The notes under the pieces: generated by a model
The model's input: only the letters and a program-made list of their open reading frames with translations
Told to the model about the DNA's origin: nothing
Databases searched by the model: none
Shown here: piece after piece, positions 34,188-43,541 of the stretch
Layout: the number at the start of each line of letters is the position of its first letter
Position numbering within the stretch: the first letter of the stretch is position 1
Program-made: the position numbers and the translations under genes
From: Microplitis mediator
Taxonomy: Eukaryota > Arthropoda > Insecta > Hymenoptera > Braconidae
Direction: 5' to 3'
Length of the DNA: 64,000 bases
NCBI RefSeq assembly: GCF_029852145.1
Contig: NC_079971.1
Coordinates: forward strand, 16,642,667 to 16,706,666

Positions 34188-35189
34188 AAAAAATCTGGGC
34201 GTCGGTTGGCCCCGGCGGGCCAGCCCCAAAACTTTCCGCTGTTTTCGAGCTCAAGGAGCTTGAAAACATCACTGTGAATGTATTTTCAAGCTCTTCGAGC
34301 TCGAAAATGCTATTACATGCAATCATTTTTTTACGAGCTTTCAAGATCTAACAAGTAACGTTTTATGCTAGAGTTTAAAAGTTAATAATCAAAAATCATT
34401 AATGAGAAAGCGGCTTTTAAATTTTTATTTTCAATTATGTTTTCTGAAGTACATGTATTGGAGAGAAATCAATGTCAGTGATCAAAATCAAGATTTGAAT
34501 GAGTTTTGACTTAGGCCAGAGCAACAATATATGGAATATCCGAGAAAAACATTAAAGACTGAGTTTTTTCAATTTTTTGCTGACAATATGTTTAAAACTA
34601 AGGAACAAGTTACATGACATTATCTGATGATTGAAAAGACTATATTGAATAAGAGTTGGTATGATTTCAGACACATATTAGCACATTATATTTTGATTTG
34701 TCCGGAAAAAATAACATAAAATGTTATTTTTTTAACTTTTCAGCGCCGATATCTTTTGAACCAATCAACTGATTTTGACGTTTGAGGTGGCAATCGGCGC
34801 GTTTTATTGAGTTCTAGAGCTGATTAGATTTTGAAATTGATCGGATGAGTCACTTCAAAGATAATCGAAAAAAACCGTTTTTTTATCATTTCTTTTGCCA
34901 ACAATATCTCTCGAACAAATTAACCGATTGAGATGGTTGAGGTGGCATTCGACGCGGCTTATAAAGTTCTAGAGCTAATTAGATTTTGAAGTCGATCGTT
35001 CAAGTCGTTTCTTCGAAATCACTAAAAAATTAAAAAAAAAAATTTCTTTTTTTTCGTAATTCGCCAATATTTTCGAGTCGACTTGATCAAATGATCTGAA
35101 ATTTTCAGGAAAGTTGAGGGCCAACAAGCTCTTTCGATTGCTTTCTCAACCATCCAAATCGATTCATTAGTTAAAAAGATACAAAGAGT

Positions 35190-35278
<89 letters not shown>

Positions 35279-35429
35279 TACACTCGGACGTCATTCTGAA
35301 AATAGTCAGAATAGCTTCCTAGGACCTCAAAACGTCGACATCTTATGAAAACTCGACTTTCGAAAATAGGGGTGAAAACAATTACTTCTCAATTTTCCGA
35401 AAATCGTCGATTTTCTTAGTGGGAAGTTA
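34188..35429 (+). mobile_element. Composite repeat R1, long copy with CA microsatellite
   Basis: Order: GAGCTC-rich block (34188-34395), AT-rich middle, then ACCGATTGAGATGGTTGAGG sentences, a pure (AC)n tract at 35192-35274, CACTCGGACGTCATTCTG, a segment containing AACGTCGA, and the terminal GATTTTCTTAGTGGGAAGTT. This is the fullest plus-strand copy, about 1.24 kb. It has no coding frame except artefacts of the CA tract. Confidence 0.75.
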
Positions 35430-36523
35430 AAAATTTTTGCGGAAATGATTCACTCTAATATATATATATATTAAATCAGCTGGTGGTATAGTTGAGACGC
35501 GGCAAATATTTTTGGATTTATTATACTTGGAAGGAACGATTCCTCAAGTACTGACGTCATAATTCGGATAAAAAATTCCCGAATTAGATTAGTTAAGTAC
35601 AAATAATAATTATTGAAATTATTATTTTCGTATTTAAAACATTTATGAAAAATATTTGAGTTAAATTATTATTTGAATTTTTATCATCATTTGTATTACT
35701 TAAGAGTATTTGGTTTAATTTATCTAAATCTATTAAAATTACCATTCATTAAATTTATAAACGGGTTATTTTATTACTATAAATAATCATTTATTGTTGA
35801 GAGGTGGTTTTCATTTGTATCTTTTGCGAAGTGGATAATTTGAGAGTTAGGTATTGGTAATACCGAAGTGAGTGTGAGTTGAGAGTGGTAGTACCGTTTT
35901 TCTCTCTATTTCTCTCTAACGTATAGAGAGACGACCCAGCGTATAATTCTTATTATTTAAAGGAACTTTGGTGAAGGTATCTATATTATTAAGAGAATAA
36001 GGAAAATTTTGTTTCCGCCATATCTATGTGACAAAATTAGTTAATGTTATTGAAATTGGTACCATTAGATAGGTCTTGACTTGAATTTGTGCCTTTTCAT
36101 AGTCTAAACTTTTTTTCATTGCCCAGTATTGAAATAAATAGATTCATTTGTATCATTCGAATAACATCTAAATTACGTGAGAAAAAAGACGATCGTATTT
36201 GTTTTCTTCGAATACATTAATCTTTTAATAATTCTGTCCCTAAATATGACTGAATAACACTGAATATATATAGCTATATTATTTATATCGCAGTACTTAT
36301 TCCAAATTGGCAGATTTTCATACTCCCTTTTGGTTTTAAGAAGCTTCTCAAAGCCAAAAAAGTGTGCATAGAAAAAAAAGATTCATTACATTTTTTTTTG
36401 TTTGCATTTTTACTATTACATTAATTAGTTTCTATGTTTAGTCTCATTTTTCATAATAATTTCTACGGTCAATACTTTGTTATTTAATTAATATTAAATA
36501 TGATTTTTTTAACTTTAAGCCAT
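35430..36523. other. Intron sequence, no recognised element
   Basis: AT-rich, with a short purine/pyrimidine strip (CTCTCTATTTCTCTC near 35900). No open frame of interest. Confidence 0.4.
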
Positions 36524-38486
36524 ACCCAGTGAACGCACCAACATAACAGTGATATCACATCTAGAGAACATGTAACGTCACAAATTCAACGTAAACTTTA
36601 CATTCTGATGATATAAATTGGAATGTAAATGGTACCCCTCGCAGAACTGAATCACGGTGGAAACACGGTGGGTTTGTTCCATTGTACCACTGTGATTACG
36701 CGGTGTATCCACCGTGATGCCACGGTGGCTATGCCACCGTGTATACACGGTGTTTTCATTGTGATTACGCGGTGGATACACCGTGGAACCACGGTGGTGA
36801 AATCGCACAAAGCCACCGTGGAATCACGGTGGGTACACCGCGTAATTACAGTGGAAACACCGTGTATACACAGTGGTCAAGTCACCGTGAAATCACGGTG
36901 GATACACCGCGTAATCACAGTGGATACACTGTGTATACCCGGTTGTGAAATGGAACAAACCCACCGTGTAACCACAGTGGATCCACGGTGTTTACACTTT
37001 CACGGTGTTTCCACCGTGATTCAAATCTGCGAGGGACGTCAAATTTGTGACGTAAATGTGACATTAAGATTACATGCATGTTACTGACCGAGTGATATCA
37101 CATTGGTGACCTAAATGTGACGTTACATTTATATCACATACTAACGTTAGCTTTACATTCTACATATTACCTCAAAATCACGTAACAAAATCGACTTATA
37201 AGTGACATAATCTTGGTGATTCTATTTTATGGTCACATTTACATCACAATGTAATGTTTCGGATATGTTCATAGTGTTACAGCACTCTAGCATAAAAAAT
37301 AGTTATATTTATTTTACATCGAAAAATTTCATCACATTTATGTAAAAAATTTTACTTTAAAATGATGTACGTATTTGACGGCATTGCAATAAGAAGGCTT
37401 ATGCGTAAAAATTATGTACTTGCTATAATTAATAATTTTACATTTAATTTATGTAAAAAATAATATTTGTCATTGAAACGTGCTGAGGTTCATGTCGAAT
37501 CGGTGAAGTAAACTTTTTTTTGTATTTATATAAATTTCCATCTGTATTTTCATTTGCTTGTAAATAATTGAAATAATTATTTTTATTGTTGTAATATATT
37601 TCTTTGATTATTAGACATTTTATTTGGTTTTTATAATTTTTAATGTTATTTTATTCTTTTTTATTAAATTAAATACAAATAAATAACAATAATTAATAAA
37701 AATATTTATAAAATAATTATTTACAAGCAGGCGGAAAAATTAATAAAGTGTCTAACGTGCGAACATGTAGTTGCTGCACAATAAATATTTGGTAGTTCAA
37801 GAAACCACCGCTAAGAAATTTATGGGCGCGCAAATTGTTCCTCCAAGGATACATATGATCCACCTTTTATCCCCCAATCGAATGCACATTCGAGGTAACC
37901 AGTCCAACGGATACATTTTTGTCTGGTATCGACCCGTATGGGACGACACTCAAAAAATACAAATAATATTTCAGTATCGAGAAAAATAAATAAAAGTAAG
38001 CACTTGGAGATTTTTAAATATTTATTTAAAAAAATGTACTTTCATATAAAAAAAGTATGTATGTTTTTCAGCCAATAAATCACATATTGATATTTCTTAT
38101 GTTTTTTCTTTATGAATTTTTTTTTAATATAGCATTCATAATTTCTAGCGCATAAAAGTGCTTTGTATAATTTAATAGAAAATGACGTCACTTAGAGGTC
38201 ACTGTTATATAACCTTAACGTAAAATTTGTATTTTTTCATGACTTCTACGTTATGTAAATATGATATTCAAATACCATCACCGTTATATCACCAATGTAA
38301 CATGTACGTCACATTAACATCACATTTACGTTCATTGTGTTACGTAACAATGTTACCTAAATGAGTGTGAAATTGTAATATACATGTTATGAAGATGTGA
38401 TGTACATGTGACTTACGATTTTACGTAACCGGAAGTTTTCATTCTATAAATGTGACATCCCTGTTACGTTGAAGTGTTCACTGGGT
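36524..38486. mobile_element. GTGACGT-word element, ACCCAGTGAAC ends
   Basis: It starts ACCCAGTGAACGCACCAACA and ends GTTGAAGTGTTCACTGGGT, an imperfect inverted pair. The interior is saturated with GTGACGT, ACGTCAC, ATATCACAT and TACATGT words in both orientations (for example 36540-36600, 37030-37260, 38180-38470). A different word element is nested at 36636-37037. A small frame at 37771-37989 has no recognised domain. Confidence 0.7.
36636..37037. mobile_element. CCACGGTG-word element, CCCTCGCAGA ends, nested
   Basis: The ends CCCTCGCAGAACTGAATCAC and GTGATTCAAATCTGCGAGGG are inverted repeats. Inside, CCACGGTG, CACCGTGG, CACCGTGTATACACGGTG and ATTACGCGGTG or their inverses occur about every 15-25 bp, and the two halves pair with each other around 36830. 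It is strikingly GC-rich for this window. Frames on both strands are repeat artefacts. Confidence 0.8.
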
Positions 38487-38699
38487 ATCAATAAAACTAC
38501 AATAAAATTTGAATATTTAAAAAATTAAATCACCATCATTTGAATTATAAATAAATTTATAAATTTAACCCAATAAATAATACATGCCCTTATTACGATT
38601 GGTTAGATTTTTAAACCTTTAAGAACTAGTTCCATAATTTTTAATTATCATGGGAATCTACTACATCAACTGAATCCAGTCAATTTAACGGTCGGTATT

Positions 38700-39060
38700 G
38701 TCAAATAAATTTTTAAACACACGTCACTTTTAACAAACCTCACGTTAACCGTTCCGCACATTGTATACATCTCACGTTATTCGTTCCTCTGTTTATACTA
38801 ACCTATCGTTATCCGTTACCCGCGTTTATTCAAACGTTTCATTATCCATTCCTCCGTTTCTACAAACCTCACATTAACTGTTCCGCACGTTGTATACATC
38901 TCACGTTATTCGTTCCTACGTTTATACTAACCTCTCGCTATCCGTTATTCGCGTCTATTCAAACGGCTCATTATCCGTTCCTGCGTTTATACAAATGTTT
39001 CGTTTTCCGTTCTTATGCTATTACAAATCTCACTTTAACTAAACCTTCGGTTTATTGAAG
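38700..39060. repeat. Tandem repeat, about 126 bp unit with about 31 bp sub-units
   Basis: ACAAACCTCACGTTAACCGT starts near 38733 and recurs, slightly changed, near 38863. Each unit consists of four similar parts built on TTATCCGTTCC, CGTTTATACAAA and CTCACGTTATTCG. A third, more diverged unit follows to about 39060. Confidence 0.7.
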
Positions 39061-39615
39061 GGATTTTTATTCAGAGATTCTTTTAATCACAACAGACATT
39101 ATATATCCATCACGTTATTCATTCCTACGCTTATTCGAACGTTACTTTTATCTGTCGTTTGTTTATTCATACGTCTCGCTACACACTATTACTTTTGATG
39201 CAAGTGTGCGTTTTGTGTAACCTCCGTTAGGCACAAGTTGTGGCACCCTTATAAAAGATGTATAAAATCAATGTAAAAAATAAAAATTCGTTTTAAAATC
39301 AAAATATAAAAGTTTATTATGATATAAATAAAAAAGTGCAATTGTATTTTTGATAGAGAAAATTAAATTAAATATATTTCGATAAAGAAATTAAGTATAA
39401 AAAATTTTAATAAGTACTATTATTTTAGAATAAAAAAAGGTTAACCGATAAAATCAAAACAAATAATACATGACAACTACAATGATAAAAGTTTAACAAA
39501 ATAGTAGAATAGTAAATTGAGTTTTTTAACAAAATTGAAGTAAATAATTTTATTTTAATTTATGATAATTTGCTTGTGAATCGTAACTAAGAAAGTACTA
39601 ATTTCTAATGTTTTT

Positions 39616-39730
39616 TTAACCTTTCGTTACACGCGCTTTCTCTAGTGACTCACTCGTATTCACGCCAACTTTATTAGGTTGAGTATGTTGTGCGGGGAAT
39701 CGCCGTATAACGCGAGTAGCGAAGGGTTAA
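39616..39730. mobile_element. Very short TTAA-flanked MITE
   Basis: TTAACCTTTCGTTACACGCG at the left and CGCGAGTAGCGAAGGGTTAA at the right are imperfect inverted repeats bounded by TTAA on both sides. The total length is 115 bp. The CC(C)TT start after TTAA is of the piggyBac type. Confidence 0.65.
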
Positions 39731-40103
39731 AAAATAATTTTTAGGTAATGATGAAAATCATTATCCAAACCGAATTTGAATCAATAAATTATAAAATATT
39801 GTTTTAACCTCAAACGATGAGCAAAGGCAAACATTAACGACACAATAACTATTATGAACTATTTTTAAACTTAATTTTCACGTGTTTATTTTCAACGAGA
39901 GCATGATTCAACAAAATTGTACCCACAGCGAGTGCTGCGATCGATTCAGTTGTCCCCACCATATACTAGACTCCCTGCCAATATCACACTGTTCCGGGCA
40001 CAAGTTTAGCTATAAAAATACCCTTAATGTCTTGACCAATAACGTGTTGATGATTATTACACGATGGGATACCCTTAATGTATAAAACAAGTTTAAATTT
40101 TAC

Positions 40104-40228
40104 CTGGGTCACCTAAAAGCCTCATACGAAAATCAATGTAGTTTTCTTTATCGTATACCCGCTCAGCTCGTTGACTTCTCACTCGAACGACACCTTCACC
40201 AATCACATGAAAATGCAGTCCTGAAACA
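40104..40228 (-). CDS. Alpha-arrestin exon 2
   Basis: The exon lies between acceptor TTTTTGTCAG|TG at 40228 and donor CCCAG|GTAAAA at 40104. It encodes GLHFHVIGEGVVRVRS, ERVYDKENYIDFRM and LLGDP, which is the central part of the Arrestin_N sandwich with strands followed by the charged YDKENY segment. It enters in phase 2 and leaves in phase 1, and the leftover G joins GA of exon 3 to make Gly. The alternative acceptor eight bases further in (GTTTCAG|G) would break the frame, so the first one is preferred. The GTAAAA donor is weaker than the others. Confidence 0.88.
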
Positions 40229-40384
40229 CTGACAAAAATATTTTCTATATTCTGAACCACTCGAGCTTTAGGTAAGAGTTTAGAAGTATGTCTTATAGTA
40301 TATTAAGGAACAAAAAATAAAATAAAATGATTTCAGACAAGTAGAAAGTGACCAATTAAAGCCCCTGCGCAACGTTACATCTCA

Positions 40385-40620
40385 TTGTTCAGTAAATACA
40401 CTAGTCACAATAATTAAGGGAAATTTGGAGAATTCCAAATTTTTAAGTGATTTTCAACATGCTGTAACTCGGAGGGATATGGTTGTACTGTAAACACCAT
40501 TACTTAGTCGAAGAAATTTTTCCTTGACCCATGGACTCTTTGAAAAGAAAAAAAAAAGTTTTGAAAATTATTGGCTCGCGGTATTTTTCATGATTGCGCA
40601 ATAGTTGTAACACTAAAAAC
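40385..40620 (+). mobile_element. Tc1-like MITE end fragment
   Basis: ACACTAGTCACAATAATTAA followed by GGGAAATTTGG and TTTTCAACATGCTGTAACTC. The same order occurs at 61996-62065 (ACACTGGTCACAAAAATTAA). It lies just upstream (gene sense) of exon 2. No opposite end found. Confidence 0.5.
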
Positions 40621-40887
40621 ATTTTGCTTAAATGATCTTAAAATGGTTCCATGTAATGTTATCATGGTGACAAAATATCTGATTGGAATAACCAACGACA
40701 TAACAACCTGAGAAATAATAACTTACAATAAAATAACCTAAAAAACAATAACTACAACGATAACTGAAGTTATCTTCACCATAGATTAATTTCTTAGAAA
40801 ATGATATCTAATTAATATCATGACTAGAAAAATCTAAATTTAAAACTACTTTATACAATATAATGTGTACGTATTGATGTAAGGTAA

Positions 40888-41310
40888 CCCAGATAGCAAA
40901 ATGACGTCTTGATGAGTTCTGAATGAGTTCCTATTTATGATTTGGACGTCTTAAAAACATGTTAAAGAAGTCTTTAAGAAGTTCTCAAGATGTCGAATGC
41001 GTCACCTAGCGAACTCAGTAAGACGCTTTAAAAAGAGTTCTTTTTTCTGACTCCGCAAATATGACTTCAGAGTGAACTTACCATGACGTCCTAAGGAGTT
41101 CCTAATTTTGACTTCATTTTGACTTCAAAAAAGTTAAAATAAGAATACATTAAGACGTCACAAAACTGACGTCTTATTTATGGAGTCTTCAAAAACTTTT
41201 AATTAAGAGTTCTTAAAAATGACACCTTTAAGAAGTCATTATAAGACTTCTTGAAGACTCCTTCAAAAATACGTCGTAAAGCAGTCATTCTGACTTGAAT
41301 GCTGTCTGGG
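40888..41310 (-). mobile_element. AAGAAGTC-word MITE, copy 2 (complete)
   Basis: The ends CCCAGATAGCA and TGCTGTCTGGG are inverted repeats of 11 bp with one mismatch. The interior repeats AAGAAGTC, GACTTCTT, GACGTC, AAGAGTTCTT and AAGTCATTATAAGACTT dyads. It is the reverse complement of the copy at 14769-15165 at high similarity. Length 423 bp, noncoding. Confidence 0.8.
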
Positions 41311-41496
41311 AAGCATATACTCATTAATGTTTAAATTTGAATTTATTTACTGCCACACTGAGCCCGATCGTTGCCCCACCTGGTTCAATACATCAATAAT
41401 TACTTTTCACTAACCGCGTGCGGTTAGCTTTTTCAATTAATGCAACAATTATCTCAATCTATTGGAGTTTATTTATCAAATATTCAATTCTTTTCA

Positions 41497-41970
41497 AAAT
41501 GCCTCATCAATTTATTAACAGCCAAAAAGGGAAAAAATTATTAGTAGACAATGGTTTCATATACTCAAAACATAATGCCTATAAATCTAGTATTACGTGG
41601 AGGTTTATCAATTATTACAACAAATCACATTGCACATGTACAATTAAAAAAACAACCGATGATATAACTGGTAATATATATTTGTTTACAATTATTTATT
41701 TTTTATGCACATATTTACAATATTTACACAATCTTTACCTGTATTAACAATTTTATATGTATGTATACTATTATATATTTTGAGGTTATAATTTCATATT
41801 ATCACTTTGCTACAATCGTTGATCCAAAAAATATACCAACACATACACATACCCCTGACAAAACATGCATAACTGCAAGAAAATTAATTAATACTGTTAA
41901 ATTAAAGGCTAAAGAATCCAATAAAAGCACTGTATCAATTGTAAATTTTTCAATTGCGACTACCCGATAA
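41497..41970 (+). pseudogene. FLYWCH-domain gene fragment, two exon-like parts
   Basis: The first part (41497-41672) reads FINSQKGKKLLVDNGFIY then SSITWRFINYYNKSHCTC, a FLYWCH zinc-finger pattern, except that WRF replaces the usual WRC. It ends ACTG|GTAATA, a possible donor. The second part (about 41800-41970) reads THTHTPDKTCITARKLIN then AKESNKSTVSIV, matching the region that follows FLYWCH fingers (H-x-H-x-P, charged helix). FLYWCH fingers in insects occur in host regulators and in MULE-type transposases. Which applies here is unknown. A CCCGGG-type element cuts it at about 41965. Confidence 0.55.
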
Positions 41971-42440
41971 AAAATGATTTTGTATAATTATATATAATAA
42001 TATATGAGTCCATATATAATCAGATCTGAAAATTGGCCAGATCTGATCACATATAATCATATATGATTAGATATAATCATGAATGAACGAATATAGTCAT
42101 TTTTAAAATGTCATTGAAAATATCTGTAAATTATTAATTAAGTAATTTAATTAGGATATATTGTCTTCATTAATATAAAGGTCGGTTAAATTTAAATTGA
42201 AAAAAAAAAACAAAAATACTAGCGGTTAACTATTATTATACTAAGGGGTCACCCGTCCAATTAATGACCCACGTCAATGCTGATTAACTCTGGTAATCGC
42301 CTGATGGTAGTCTGGTCCTCTAGTCTGCTATACACTTATAATTAAGGAAAGTTCATGGCATTATTTAACCCAAAAAATGAAATTAATACGACCTGCGTAA
42401 ATAATGCACCTAATGATGAATTTGGTTTTGAACATAAATT
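41965..42440. mobile_element. CCCGGG-family element fragment with 5S-derived core
   Basis: It begins CCCGATAAAAAATGATTTTG, a degenerate version of the CCCGGGAAAAAATGATTTTG end at 51116, then ATCATATATGATTAG-type words. A shared core (GAACGAATATAGTCATTTTT, ATTATTAATTAAGTAATTTA) runs into the 5S-like segment at 42247. Cut on the right by the 42466 palindrome. Confidence 0.6.
42247..42330 (-). pseudogene. 5S rRNA-derived segment 1
   Basis: The minus strand contains GAGTTAATCAGCATTGACG and GGACGGGTGACC, corresponding to the 5S internal promoter region (A-box AAGTTAAGCAGC-TCGG and C-box GGATGGGTGACC). The 5' third and the 3' end of a 5S gene are not preserved, so it is not a functional rRNA gene. 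Confidence 0.6.
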
Positions 42441-42465
42441 ACAATAGAATTCATTAGATATATAT

Positions 42466-43526
42466 GGGGCATTCCACGCCAAATCGACCACTTTTGACCC
42501 CGACCCCTTTCGATTTGGCTGAAAATTTTTTTTCCTTTTATACCCGATTAAAATCATTTCCCAGAAAATTTTCAAATTTTTTTACCCAACCCAAAAAAAG
42601 TTATGAGTTTTTCAAAAATAAGGCTTTTATTTTATCAAATAGCTATAACTTCTTCAAGAATTGACTAATCGGGACGTTTTTTTTTTCAAAATTTTTGTCA
42701 TTGAATGTACTTTAAATAAAAAAATACAAAAAAATTTTATGATGATAAACTCTATGAAATTTTCAGTTTTTTTGAAAAAAACCGTGATTTTCTTGAAGTA
42801 CGTCATGTTTTATTTTTTTTTTTATTTTCTCAAAAAAAACTTTATTTAATGCTGCAATTTTTCCCGCCAATCCTAGAGTGGGCCGACTATTTCTTCTATT
42901 TTTTTTTATCAATTGAAAAAAAAATTTTTGCCCAGTTGGGCTTATTTTGCTAAACATCAGTCTGGAAATTTTTGAGGATTTATAGATGACATCCGGCTTT
43001 GAAGAATTGAGACGAAAAAATTCATTGATAGTGGTAATCCTCCAAAATAAGCCCAACTGGGCAAAAATTTTTTTTTCAATTGATAAAAAAAAATAGAAGG
43101 AATAGTCGGCCCACTCTAGGATTGGCGGGAAAAATTGCAGCATTAAATGAAGTTTTTTTTGAGAAAATAAAAAAAAAAATAAAACATGACGTACTTCAAG
43201 AAAATCACGGTTTTTTTCAAAAAAACTGAAAATTTCATAGAGTTTATCATCATAAAATTTTTTTGTATTTTTTTTTTTAAAGTACATTCAATGACAAAAA
43301 TTTTGAAAAAAAAAACGTCCCGATTAGTCAATTCTTGAAGAAGTTATAGCTATTTGATAAAATAAAAGCCTTATTTTTGAAAAACTCATAACTTTTTTTG
43401 GGTTGGGTAAAAAAATTTGAAAATTTTCTGAAAAATGATTTTAATCGGGTATAAAAGGAAAAAAAATTTTCAGCCAAATCGAAAGGGGTCGGGGTCAAAA
43501 GTGGTCGATTTGGCGTGGAATGCCCC
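42466..43526. mobile_element. Foldback element, GGGGCATTCC ends, copy 2
   Basis: GGGGCATTCCACGCCAAATC at 42466 and its inverse ending at 43526, flanked by ATAT. Arms of roughly 480 bp are nearly identical inverses (both contain GCCCAGTTGGGC next to the centre) around a loop of about 100 bp. Shares ends with 16230-18798 but has a different, shorter interior. Confidence 0.85.
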
Positions 43527-43541
43527 ATATATATATATATA

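Noticed and set aside
35022..35294. Long Cys-Val minus-strand frames over CA tracts (also 54397-54811 and 57448-57744)
   Set aside because: Pure translation of (CA)n microsatellites inside repeats; no start context or domain.
36578..37087. Frames of His/Arg/Thr-rich repeats on both strands
   Set aside because: Read-through of the CCACGGTG word array; the same words give similar peptides in every frame.
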